Origin: G963663365 sp963663365
GTDB taxonomy: Bacteria; Hinthialibacterota; Hinthialibacteria; Hinthialibacterales; G963663365
NCBI GenBank assembly: GCA_963663365.2
Contig: CAXXIH010000004.1
Location: forward strand, 1,302,001-1,366,000
Direction: 5' to 3'
Length of the DNA stretch: 64,000 bases
The translations under genes and the position numbers were made by a program. Below the pieces are notes generated by a model that saw only the letters and a list, made by a program, of their open reading frames with translations, did not search any database and was not told the origin of the DNA. Below, piece after piece: positions 1 to 9,700 of the stretch. Position 1 is the stretch's first letter. Every line of letters begins with the position of its first letter.

Positions 1-2943
1 TGCGGATATCAGGAATGAAATTAGTTTTTCGTGCCCCTTGCCGTAGAGCTGCGCTTCGTAGCCGATAACGGAGCCGTCGCGATCCAAAAGCGCGAGATAT
101 TCATCCCGTTGCTTTTTATTGTGCCAGTACTCAATTGTATTCAGACCGACTAATTCGTGGCCGTATTGGTAACCTGTAATTTGTGCAAACGCATCGTTTG
201 CGTAGATAATTTCACCATTTCTTTTACAGCGGAAAATGCCGGCAATTGCGGAGTCGCAGAATTTACGAAAATTTTCTTCTTGGGCTTGAAGCGCTTCCTC
301 GGCACGTTGCTTTTCGGTGACATCGATACCGATGGCATGAATCTCTTCAAGTTTATTTTGATCATCCAATACAGGACGCAAAATCCAATCGATGTGAATC
401 GGGATGCCATCATTCCGGATATTTGTGGTGCGATGCTGTTGCGGCGCTTTGCGTTCGGCCAGTGCCTTTTCCGTCAAACGCAGTATGGTTTCATATGATG
501 TCAGCTCATCGCAAAAGATCGTACCGATAATGTTTTTCCCCAAAACGCCGGCTTGTAGATGACCGAACACCCGCTCGGCGCATTCATTCCAAAAAGTAAT
601 CGTGCCGTTCGTGTCCCACTTAATAATTACGGTCAATGCATCATCAACCAAGTCCCGGTATTTTTCTTCAGACCTTAACAAAGCCGAATGTTTTCTGATT
701 CCGTGAAAAATGGCAACAATGGCAATAAGCGAAAGAACAAGAACCGGAAGAATGAACCAAGGAGTCAGCCAAAAATGAGGCATGACTTCAAAGTCCACGG
801 TGGCAGGCTCAATATTGATATTACGGTCTTTGTCGGCGGCACGGACTTCAAAACGATAGCGTCCGGGATCAAGCGGCCCAACCAGGGCGGTTTGGTTTTC
901 GGTAAAGGGTGACCATGAAACAGGTTGGCCTGAGTCCGAATAGGGTACGATGCGGTAGGAATATACGAGCTCATCCCGTTGTGTCAGGTTCCATAAATCT
1001 CTGGCAGAAAAACTAAAGACACCCATACCATTGGGCAAAAGGTGGTTCGGAGCGTTTTCAATTTTGGCGACAGGCGGATCGAGATCATGCTGATAAAGTG
1101 AGACTCCGATTCCCGCATAAGCGAACCACAAGGTCCCATTGGGATACTCTCGAATTAACTGGATTCTGCCTTCGCGAATACCGTCTTTAGGAGTGAATTT
1201 TACCCAGCGTCCATTTCCTTCTTCATCCTCATGATACGAGCTGGCGCCGGAGTAACGAGATCCCACCCAAATTGTGCCTTGTGAATCCTCAAACAACGAT
1301 TGAATATTATTGCTAACCAAACCATCTCTAATCGTAAATCTTTGCCAATCTCCACCACGGTAGCGAAAGACGCCATTACCCGAAGTGCTTATCCATACAT
1401 CGCCGGACCGCGTACAACAGATTGATGTGAAGCCGATTGTTCCGCGTAAGAGCTCGTGAAGTTTGATTTCGCTGAAATTACCATCTTTCCATCGTTCCAA
1501 ACGGCCATCCATTCCCAGCCAAAGACTTCCATCCGGCCCTTCAGCCAAATTGTGCACCGTAACACGCTCGTGGCTTGGAATTTGCGGTTCCGGTTGCCAT
1601 TCACCGTCTTTGAATCGAAATAGGCCATCTCTTCCGCGAAGCCATAGTTCTTTTTTTGATGTGCAAATAAGCCCTCTTGGCAGTGTATAACTGGGCAAAG
1701 GCATAATTTTGTGGACGATTGGCTCAACGAGTGAGATTTCCGCCAAACATTCGGAATACAGAATCCACATTGTGCCTTCGCCATCAGCCGCCGTTTCTTG
1801 CACATTGCCTTGAACGTCGCGGACTTGCAGAATCGGATGCCAATGGTTTCCTGCAAATCGATACAAGATATTGTCGTTGCCGAGGATTACAGGACCCCGA
1901 TTGTCGGGAATACAAAAGGTATCACCTAACAAGTCGACATTTTGGGGAGCATTAAGAAAAACAGACCATGGTGATTTGGAAATTCGAAAAGCACCTTCTT
2001 GGGTTCCTATCCATACGGTGCCGTCACGTAGCTGTGTAATCGCCTCAATCCGCGGGCGGGGTGTTTCGCTTCCAAAACTGATAACGCGCCATTCTCCCTG
2101 ATTGTTTTCGAACAGCCCGTTTGTGGTTCCTGAATAAATTCGGCCCGAGGTGGTTTGCAGCATATAGATACAGCCCCGCCCATCGTCGGGGATCGATTCC
2201 CAATGCCCATCGACAAAACGTTGGGCAATGCGGCCGGACATAATGATGGTCCCATCATTCAGTTCACAGATTGAAAAAAGCTTTGTATTTAGCCCATCTT
2301 TTTCCGTGAAGTATGTCCATTTATCCCCGACACGCCGAACGGCGCCGGCGCCGTCGATTGCGAGCCAAATTTCTCCGGATTTTGATTCGTGAATGTCGCG
2401 AATTGAATTTCCTTTGGCGAATTCTTTAAATTCAATTACAGACCACGAGCCTTGTTTGGGATCAAAGTGAAAATTCTGATTTGAATTTGAAGTCCCGCTT
2501 GCAGGCTTCCAGATCAGAATATTACCATCGTTCATTCCGAACCAGACTTCATTATTTTGAAGCCGCTTGATGCAATAAACAGAATCGGCGGTAAATTCGG
2601 GTTGAGTCTTGGAGTTGAAATTTACGAATTCGGAACCGTCAAAATGGCTGATACCCAACCTTGTGCCGATCCAGAGACCGCCCTGGCCGTCATGCTCTAA
2701 TGTGCGGGCCGAATTGTCGATCAGTCCGGAAGAGGCATCGTATATGCGTTGTTCAACGCCATCCCAGCATGCAAGTCCTCCTCCCCATACAGCAAGCCAA
2801 ACCTTGTTGTCCGGTGTTTGGATAATATCGCGAACGACACATGTCTGAGCGTTGAGCAGATGAAAAGGGCGGACAATTTCAATAGGATCGGCGCATACAA
2901 CGGCGGCGACCGCCAGAATCAGCCCAATCCATTTCCCCCGCAT
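1..2943 (-). CDS. Partial propeller/Y_Y_Y/PAS membrane sensor (probable two-component sensor)
   Basis: The frame is open for 981 codons with no stop, so the gene runs off the left edge and its output domain is not visible. It starts with a signal-like helix (MRGKWIGLILAVAAVVCA). Residues about 30-620 are repeated blades with motifs such as GGLWIGTRLG, GEIWLAIDG and GTIWVGSR, typical of the reg_prop two-component propeller. A Y_Y_Y-like domain follows at about 620-720 (YSYRIVPYSD, GRYRFEVRA), then one membrane helix at about 725-748, a PAS domain at about 755-870 and a second PAS domain cut by the edge (GYQYGHELVG). Such periplasmic propellers sense ligands, often saccharides, in hybrid sensors. 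The missing part could be a histidine kinase or a diguanylate cyclase. GGAG lies 11 bases before the ATG. Confidence 0.85.
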   Translation of the reverse strand, partial: MRGKWIGLILAVAAVVCADPIEIVRPFHLLNAQTCVVRDIIQTPDNKVWLAVWGGGLACWDGVEQRIYDASSGLIDNSARTLEHDGQGGLWIGTRLGISHFDGSEFVNFNSKTQPEFTADSVYCIKRLQNNEVWFGMNDGNILIWKPASGTSNSNQNFHFDPKQGSWSVIEFKEFAKGNSIRDIHESKSGEIWLAIDGAGAVRRVGDKWTYFTEKDGLNTKLFSICELNDGTIIMSGRIAQRFVDGHWESIPDDGRGCIYMLQTTSGRIYSGTTNGLFENNQGEWRVISFGSETPRPRIEAITQLRDGTVWIGTQEGAFRISKSPWSVFLNAPQNVDLLGDTFCIPDNRGPVILGNDNILYRFAGNHWHPILQVRDVQGNVQETAADGEGTMWILYSECLAEISLVEPIVHKIMPLPSYTLPRGLICTSKKELWLRGRDGLFRFKDGEWQPEPQIPSHERVTVHNLAEGPDGSLWLGMDGRLERWKDGNFSEIKLHELLRGTIGFTSICCTRSGDVWISTSGNGVFRYRGGDWQRFTIRDGLVSNNIQSLFEDSQGTIWVGSRYSGASSYHEDEEGNGRWVKFTPKDGIREGRIQLIREYPNGTLWFAYAGIGVSLYQHDLDPPVAKIENAPNHLLPNGMGVFSFSARDLWNLTQRDELVYSYRIVPYSDSGQPVSWSPFTENQTALVGPLDPGRYRFEVRAADKDRNINIEPATVDFEVMPHFWLTPWFILPVLVLSLIAIVAIFHGIRKHSALLRSEEKYRDLVDDALTVIIKWDTNGTITFWNECAERVFGHLQAGVLGKNIIGTIFCDELTSYETILRLTEKALAERKAPQQHRTTNIRNDGIPIHIDWILRPVLDDQNKLEEIHAIGIDVTEKQRAEEALQAQEENFRKFCDSAIAGIFRCKRNGEIIYANDAFAQITGYQYGHELVGLNTIEYWHNKKQRDEYLALLDRDGSVIGYEAQLYGKGHEKLISFLISA

Positions 2944-3108
2944 CTCAGTTCTCCGACAATATATATTTACAATCTACAACAAAAAAACTCTCTCTATACC
3001 TTAATTCTACCTTATTAGAACGACCACGCAATTTCTTAGTATTAAGAAAATTCCAATTTCCACAAGGTACAAAAAAAAGCACAATATCGGAAAATGATGC
3101 GATGCAGC

Positions 3109-3182
3109 ATTTAGAAATCAGGCAGCCAACATGCTGATGCGGGTATAGGCAAATGTTTGGCTGCCTGCGTTTATTTCTAAAT
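3109..3182 (-). repeat. Large two-arm inverted repeat downstream of gcvPB
   Basis: Perfect 10-base outer arms (3109-3118 and 3173-3182) enclose perfect 9-base inner arms (3121-3129 and 3157-3165). This would fold into one long hairpin about 20 bases past the gcvPB stop. It may end the gcv transcript, although no T-run follows directly on the minus strand. It could also be a dispersed repeat. The rest of the spacer 2944-3200 is AT-rich with no gene seen. Confidence 0.5.
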
Positions 3183-3200
3183 GAGTTTTCTAAAATTATT

Positions 3201-4727
3201 TCATTGAAAAGTGCAACAAAATGTAAGAACTGGATTTCTGGCAGCTCCAACATCGTCAAGTCTTCCCACTTGCGTAGTGTGTGGCGCTCCAATTACCAGT
3301 TCGGGTTGTTCAGCGGCTTCACGTTTTATCTGTTGCATCGCGGCCACAAAATTATCGAGGGTTTCTTTTGTTTCGGTCTCCGTAGGTTCGATAAGCATGC
3401 CTTCGGAAATGAAAGTCGGAAAATATACGGTTGGGGGATGAATCCCCAGATCGAGAAGACGCTTGGCAACATCCATGGCTCGTACATGCGGTGCGCCGTT
3501 GCCATTCCCATTCCCATTCCCGCTTTGTTTGTGCGATTTGGACGCAGACTCATTGGCGGGGCTTTTTGAAAGACATGTAAGCGAGACCGTGAATTCGTGC
3601 ATACAGAGTCCGGGAGTTGTATTCGGGAAAATTTTGGCGAGTTGTGCGCGGAGATAATTGGCATTAAGAACCGCTGAAGCCGATACATCAGCCAAACCAT
3701 CATGACCCAATAACCTTAAGTAGGTATAGGCTCTTACTACAACAGCCACATTGCCCCAATTGCCATGAATGGGACCTATGCTGTCCGGACGGTTGAAATC
3801 GAGCCTATATTCGCCGTTTACTGTTCGAATACGCGGTACCGGTAGAAATGGTTCTAATTCCGCACGTACTGCGACCGGTCCGGATCCGGGACCTCCACCC
3901 CCGTGCGGTGTCGCAAAGGTCTTATGCAAATTGAGGTGACAGACATCAAATCCCATATCACCAGGCCGGTAACGGCCTACCAATGCGTTGAGGTTGGCGC
4001 CATCGTAATAAAGCAATGCTCCGGCCTTATGCACTTTTTGGGCAATGGTCTCAATATCTTTTTCAAATAAACCGAGTGTATTGGGATTGGTCAGCATCAA
4101 CGCGGCGACATCGTCATTTAGATAGCTATCCAAAGCATCAACATCCACAAGACCTTCAATGGTAGATGGAATGACAACGACCTTTAGACCGGCCAAAGCG
4201 GCGCTGGCCGGATTGGTGCCATGGGCCGTATCGGGAACAAGAACAACATGCCGGTTCTCGCCACGCGCTTGAATTGCCTTACGAATAACAGCCAGGCCCA
4301 CAAACTCTCCCTGTGCTCCAGCAGAGGGAATTAGAGATACGGCATCCAACCCGGTGACCTCGGCCAAATAGGCTTCCATTTCGGTGAATACTTTTAGCAA
4401 TCCTTGCACATCGCCATCCGGTTGATGCGGATGCAGACCATCGAGACCGAAACCCGCCAGTGCCCGGTCAGCAATCATGGGGTTGTGTTTCATGGTGCAT
4501 GAACCGAGCGGATAAAAATGGGAATCGATGGAAATGGTCTCTTGCGATAGCCGGGTCATATGCCGTACGACATCGACCTTGCTGACTTCAGGCAATGCGG
4601 GAGGATTCTTGCGAATGAAATCCTTAGGAAGTGCCGCTGTGAAATCACGCTCTCTATCCAAACGAGGAGGCAAAGTATAGGCATAACGTCCCGGACGGCT
4701 TCTTTGGTAGATCAGGGCTTCACTCAT
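3201..4727 (-). CDS. gcvPB: Glycine dehydrogenase (decarboxylating) subunit 2
   Basis: This is the C-terminal half of the split P-protein of the glycine cleavage system. It binds PLP, decarboxylates glycine in the cytosol and passes the aminomethyl group to lipoylated H-protein. The PLP-lysine site is clear in NLHKTFATPHGGGGPG, and the N-terminal SCTMKHNPM and AHGTNPASA motifs fit the family. At 508 residues it is slightly long, because a low-complexity Gly-Asn stretch is inserted near residue 405, encoded by a short tandem repeat around 3498-3523. Its ATG overlaps the stop of gcvPA by four bases, so the two are translationally coupled. No gcvH or gcvT is in the window. Confidence 0.95.
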   Translation of the reverse strand: MSEALIYQRSRPGRYAYTLPPRLDRERDFTAALPKDFIRKNPPALPEVSKVDVVRHMTRLSQETISIDSHFYPLGSCTMKHNPMIADRALAGFGLDGLHPHQPDGDVQGLLKVFTEMEAYLAEVTGLDAVSLIPSAGAQGEFVGLAVIRKAIQARGENRHVVLVPDTAHGTNPASAALAGLKVVVIPSTIEGLVDVDALDSYLNDDVAALMLTNPNTLGLFEKDIETIAQKVHKAGALLYYDGANLNALVGRYRPGDMGFDVCHLNLHKTFATPHGGGGPGSGPVAVRAELEPFLPVPRIRTVNGEYRLDFNRPDSIGPIHGNWGNVAVVVRAYTYLRLLGHDGLADVSASAVLNANYLRAQLAKIFPNTTPGLCMHEFTVSLTCLSKSPANESASKSHKQSGNGNGNGNGAPHVRAMDVAKRLLDLGIHPPTVYFPTFISEGMLIEPTETETKETLDNFVAAMQQIKREAAEQPELVIGAPHTTQVGRLDDVGAARNPVLTFCCTFQ

Positions 4728-6073
4728 CGCAGCACCTCCTCAAGTGCGCTTCCATAGGCTTCAATATCTTCGTTTGTGGTTAGCTCTGTGGCGCAAGTCA
4801 ATATGGCGTTGCTTAATTCTTCATCTTGAGAAAATGAATTCTGTGTCCAATGACCGAGTTCAACGCCGCCGAGAATTCCTTTTTCATGCAGAGCAGCCAA
4901 TACCTGCTCGGCCGGGCGGGGAGTCCTGTATGCCCATTCGTGAAATACAGGCGCATCAAAGACCGTTTCTACACCCGGGATTTTTAGTAACCGTTCACGT
5001 AATAATGCAGTTCGTTCCAAGCAAAGTGTGGCCACTTCGCGCATTCCTTGTGGCCCCATGCATGACAGGTAAACGGTGGCATGCAAAGCAAAAAGAGCCT
5101 GATTGGTGCAGATATTGGATGTCGCTTTTTCCCGGCGGATATGTTGTTCGCGAGCCTGCAAAGTTAGCGTATAACCGGTTCGGCCGTTTTTATCTTGTGC
5201 TTCACCGACAATACGTCCCGGTAATTTACGCACCAACGGCTTGGTGCAAGCCATAAAGCCGAAACACATACCGCCATAGGCAGGCGGAAGGCCCATCGGT
5301 TGGCCTTCACCGACGGCGATGTCCGCTCCGGCTTCTCCGGGAGAGGCGAGAATACCGAGGGAAATCGGATTGACCGAAGCGACGACCAAAGCGCCCGCTT
5401 CATGAGCCTTTTCCACGATTCCATGCAAGGATTCAATAATCCCAAAGGCATTCGGATTTTGTATGACGACTGCGGCAACATCATTGCCGATTATCTGATT
5501 TTCGTTCGTTTTTCCGTTTTGAAATTCTAAGGGCCTTATTTCAAATCCTTGCGGTTCGAGATAAGCCCTGAGTACTTGTTGATGACGGGGATTCAGGCCC
5601 GGTGAAACGGCAATCGCATTACGCCGTGTATGGCGCAGGGCCAAAAAGCATCCTTCCACAACAGCTGTTGCACCGTCATAGACAGAAGCATTCGACGCCT
5701 CCATCCCTGTCAGTGCCGCAATCGTGGTCTGATATTCAAAAATGGCCTTAAGCGTGCCTTGGCTGGCTTCGCTCTGATAGGGCGTATAAGCAGTCATAAA
5801 TTCGCGGCGGCCCGCCAGAGAGGGGACTTCAGGGGGAATCCAATGCTCATAAATTCCGCCGCCAACAAACCGGCGGAATTCGCTTAGCTTCCGGTTCTGA
5901 GCGCCTCGCTCGGCCAGGAGTCTTTCAACTTCCCATTCCGATATTCCGGCGGGTAGGTCGAGTTGAGTCGCTAGATGGGACGGTATCGGTGCAAACAGCG
6001 CTTCAACGCTATCGACACCGGCCGCATCGAGCATTGCTTTGCGGTCGATTTCAGTATGGGGAACAAAGACCAT
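4724..6073 (-). CDS. gcvPA: Glycine dehydrogenase (decarboxylating) subunit 1
   Basis: This is the N-terminal half of the split glycine cleavage P-protein, which pairs with gcvPB to form the active decarboxylase. The length of 449 residues is normal for the subunit. Family features include FVGGGIYEHWIPP near the start, YTPYQSEASQGTLKAIFEYQ, and YDGATAVVEGC. The gene is first in the operon and lies behind the tandem glycine riboswitch at 6185-6400, so expression should respond to glycine. The ATG at 6073 is preceded by a purine-rich GAGGTG about 14 bases upstream. Confidence 0.95.
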   Translation of the reverse strand: MVFVPHTEIDRKAMLDAAGVDSVEALFAPIPSHLATQLDLPAGISEWEVERLLAERGAQNRKLSEFRRFVGGGIYEHWIPPEVPSLAGRREFMTAYTPYQSEASQGTLKAIFEYQTTIAALTGMEASNASVYDGATAVVEGCFLALRHTRRNAIAVSPGLNPRHQQVLRAYLEPQGFEIRPLEFQNGKTNENQIIGNDVAAVVIQNPNAFGIIESLHGIVEKAHEAGALVVASVNPISLGILASPGEAGADIAVGEGQPMGLPPAYGGMCFGFMACTKPLVRKLPGRIVGEAQDKNGRTGYTLTLQAREQHIRREKATSNICTNQALFALHATVYLSCMGPQGMREVATLCLERTALLRERLLKIPGVETVFDAPVFHEWAYRTPRPAEQVLAALHEKGILGGVELGHWTQNSFSQDEELSNAILTCATELTTNEDIEAYGSALEEVLR

Positions 6074-6103
6074 TTCTCAGGCACACCTCAAAACACATCC
6101 ACT

Positions 6104-6120
6104 TCGGCGAAAATCGCCGA
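6104..6120 (-). promoter_or_regulatory. Hairpin between glycine riboswitch and gcvPA
   Basis: A perfect 7-base stem (TCGGCGA/TCGCCGA) with a three-base loop lies between the aptamers and the gcvPA start. It has no T-run, so it may act in the expression platform at the level of translation. The mechanism is inferred. Confidence 0.35.
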
Positions 6121-6184
6121 TTGTGGGATGGGGGATGTCGCCGGCTGATTTCCCTACCTAGAGGTAAACTCAGCCCGCTTCGTT

Positions 6185-6400
6185 CTCCCCCTCTGTCCGT
6201 GTACCTGAGAGATTTAGTCACCATGGAAAGAAGTTGGTGACAGTGCCCCTTCGGTGGCTACCGTTTCAAAAAAAACGGAAGCCGTCTCCAGAGAGTGCCA
6301 ATCCGTGGTCCTTGTGGCCTGAGAGGTTCTGGGGAGTGTTGCTCCTTCGGCGCCGCCTTTGTCCGGGTTTTCCGGTCAATGGCAGGCTCTCCCACGGATC
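6185..6400 (-). promoter_or_regulatory. Tandem glycine riboswitch
   Basis: Read on the minus strand, two aptamers of the glycine riboswitch family follow each other. The first (about 6400-6290) contains GGGAGAG, GCGCCGAAGGAGCAA and CCTCTCAGG. The second (about 6305-6185) contains CTCTCTGGAGA, CCACCGAAGGGGCA, CTCTCAGGTAC and GGACAGAGG. These are the conserved core strings of the family, in the right order and spacing. The position directly upstream of gcvPA/gcvPB fits the known role of switching on glycine catabolism when glycine is abundant. An extra hairpin arm (TGGTGACTAAAT side) decorates aptamer 2. Confidence 0.93.
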
Positions 6401-6431
6401 GCTTGAATTATGTAATTAACTGCCAGCGCTT

Positions 6432-6459
6432 ACTATAACAAGCTCATGTGCGTCGGCAA
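6432..6459 (-). promoter_or_regulatory. Probable sigma70-type promoter of the gcv operon
   Basis: On the minus strand TTGCCG (6459-6454) and TATAGT (6437-6432) are separated by 16 bases. Transcription would start near 6425, about 25 bases before the first aptamer of the glycine riboswitch. Confidence 0.5.
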
Positions 6460-6793
6460 CCCTACGTCAGGAATTGAATTGGCGAAGTGTAAGCCATTCA
6501 TTTCACTCTAATACCGCCGCTTTCATCCCTTCAATTTATAAAATAATGAGATCGAAGTCGGAAACCTAAGTCTTATTGAGCATGAAATTCAATTTTATAC
6601 TTAAGGCGTAAAATGCGACTCTTTTTAATTGGCAACACAATAAAATGATACCAGAAAAAACTCCTGAAGCCGTAAATGCTCAAATTTGACAATTAATTAC
6701 AATTCTTGACAACAATAAGACATGACGATCTTTTTGTATTATATATTCCTGTAGGACGATGTATAAAACACAATTGTCGTGGGGGTACAGAAG
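6460..6793. other. AT-rich divergent spacer, no gene seen
   Basis: This AT-rich stretch separates the gcv operon from the plus-strand gene at 6794. Two TTGACA strings occur (6686 and 6706), but no matching -10 box at 16-18 bases was found for either. A promoter for the downstream gene is expected here but could not be placed. Confidence 0.4.
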
Positions 6794-9700
6794 ATGGTTT
6801 CGTCTTGTGTTGGATTATTATTTTTTGCGACTATTTCATTGAGCTACTCTTTCAACGATCTTAACCAAACACATCAAGTTGTCGAACTGGATACGCCTTC
6901 CAAAAACCTGCTGATTGCGTCGCCGGATGGTTTTGAGCAGGCCAATTATTCATTTGGCTCAATGCCCTTTGCGGATGAGATCGGCGATCTAGGCAATGGG
7001 CAAGGGATAACGATTTCCACATCTTCCGGCAACGGATTTTTGCTCTATGGTCCGGTGGTCAATACCGGGAATGGATTGATCCGTATCCGCTGCACTGTGC
7101 GATGTGACGATCCAAATGTATCTTTAGCGCTCGCTGCTCTTAATGCACCGGCAGATGGTGGTTTAGAGGATATCGACGGATCATTGGGCACGAATCAACC
7201 GGCAAACGGCGCTCAATTTGCCGGTACGTGGAAGACTCTTGAACTGTTTTACAATCCCGATGGCGATGCGGTCGTTCCGGTTTTTCAAGCGGTAGGGACT
7301 TCATCTGAACCGGCCGTTGTATACATCGACCAGATCGCCATCACGGCCTTGCGTGGCCTTGCAGGAAGTGAACTCAATGAGGCTTTAGATCTTTATACAC
7401 CGACGCCTACTCCCACAGAGACACCGTTCCGTCAGAGGTATACATCGACGCCGACACCGGTAAAACCCGATACCTATGCCGGGCAGCTAACATGGAACGG
7501 GAGACTGTATGATGTCAATGATATCCTGATGCAAATCCATGGCGAAGATTTGCAATTCGAAGTAGATATTTTTGAAACTCTCGAGACGGTTTCTGTGGAA
7601 CAATCTGCGCCTCTGCCCGAATATTCGGTCAATGTGTGGGCGGAAGTCACAGAAGGCAATGCATACGCACGTGTGCTTGAACAACCTCGGCCTTGGAACG
7701 ATTACACGGTTAAGATTGTGCTTTATCAAGCGTTTGGGGATCGGAGCCTTCGCGACCAGACGATTGTTGTCAGATGGAGCGATGAGGTGCAGGCTGAGCC
7801 CACATTTACGCCGTGGCCGACCGCGCAGACAAACTTGCCCACGCCCACACCAGCTCAATCTTCAAAAGTTTTATGGATTTTGAATGATGATTATTTTGAT
7901 GAATCCGGCTCGACTGATTATACATCGCGCAGTGCCGGTTTTATCGAACTGGCGGCGATTTTTGCAGATAAAGGACTGCAGATAACGGCGATCCCTGGTG
8001 CAAGCACAATGCTTACATCGGAATTGCTCCAAGAGTATCAAATTGTCGTATTTTGCGATTCATCTCCAAAGTATCCAATTACAGATATGGAAACCGAAGC
8101 ATTGAGAGAATTTGTTGAATCCGGCGGGTCGCTATTAACGTTTGGTTTTGACGAAGAACAGTACATTGTTGGAAGCGGAAGTGTATATCTTAATTCGATT
8201 TGCAGGCCTTTTGGTATTCAATATGGTGGAAGTTCTCGAAATAATGTGGTGATTTATCGCGATCATTATACCGTGCAAGACGTTCGTGTTATTGAGCAAG
8301 AGGCCAGTGAACTGACTATGCGGCCACCCGCCCAGGCTGCGGCATTAAAAGGCAATGGCAATGCAGTTTTGGCAATATCCGAATATGGGCAGGGCCGTGT
8401 GGTTGCAGTAAGCGATGGAAGCGCCTTTTATGATAACGATGTATTTCATAAGAGGATCGAATATGGAGATCACCGCCCCTTGATTTCCAACATCGTTGTT
8501 TGGCTTTTGCACCAGGAAGAAGCGTTCCCGATTATTGCGCCCGAACCCACGCCGACATTTTTGCCTGGGAGTACAAATGAAGAGGCCCAGGCGCTGGCCA
8601 CAAGAATGCTGGAAGCCAATGAGCCATGGCTCAATCCTGAAAAAGTCTGGATTTCATATGGAATCATCCGGATTTTGTATGGCGAGCCAACATCATATGG
8701 TCCCTTTACTTATAACCGGGGCGGTCCGATTGCATCACGTGTTGGTTCAATTGTATGGACGCCGCTGCATATCATGATGCATGACGATGTCCCCTATAGC
8801 GTACGATCTGCAGGGCGAACAAATATCAACGGTATTGATTCCGAAGTGATTCTGGTTGAATTTGAATCCTATGTAGCCGATGACATCGGGCTTGGCGGCC
8901 AAGCAGGAAGAAGTTTTGCCCATGGTGGATACGCTCTTAAGAGCTGCCGAATTGCAATTGATCCGGAAAGGGCCGTACCCCTACGTATTGAATGTTCCGA
9001 TCAAGCGATTACTGAGGATCAGAATTATTTCCCGGCTGTTTGGACGTTTGAACCGGAATATTTCGAGATTAACGGAGGCTATGCACCGCATATTTTTGAG
9101 CGGGATCAAGCAGATGTCTTCCGCGAACGCCAGGAATTCCAAATCGCAGAAGGTATTTGGATTTACAAGACCGGCGATGCATGGAGCCGTGATGGCAGCC
9201 CGTCTCATCAAGACGGCGAACATGCTGTAACGGTCAATCTTGTTGATCTTGAACTGCTAGAGCAAAATTCAACACCCACTCCCACACCACCTCCCGAGAA
9301 TAGCTCACTGACTTTCCGTGCCTATATCGATGGAATCGACAATATCCATATCCAAGGCAACCGCCTTTGGTACGAGCACCTGCTGTGGGCTAAGCCCGGG
9401 CTGCAAAATGGAAATAATTTTCTTACAACAATCAACGGTGAGGATTGGCAGCCAACATGGCAGGAAGACACATCCAATAAATTCACTGCCGACGAGCCGT
9501 TGATTCAGACGGATGAAGGATTTTTCTATACGGTGGATGTTTTAGAGGGCCGCGGAATAGTCGGATTGATACAGATTCCAAACAGCGGCAATGACTATGA
9601 GACAATCGTATATGTTTACGATAATGGGGGAGGCGCCGGTTGGTATGAATTCACGGTTAACTGGTCAGAAACTCCGCCATATGATGTAAATGAAAATGAA

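Noticed and set aside
1389..1856. 155-codon minus-strand frame and several plus-strand frames inside the sensor region
   Set aside because: They overlap the 981-codon sensor frame, which has clear domain motifs; none has its own support.
3153..3569. 138-codon plus-strand frame over gcvPB
   Set aside because: It is antisense to a conserved enzyme and has no recognisable motif.
6686..6747. Two TTGACA strings and a TATTATATATT string before 6794
   Set aside because: The spacings are wrong (about 25 bases or more), so no promoter could be called.
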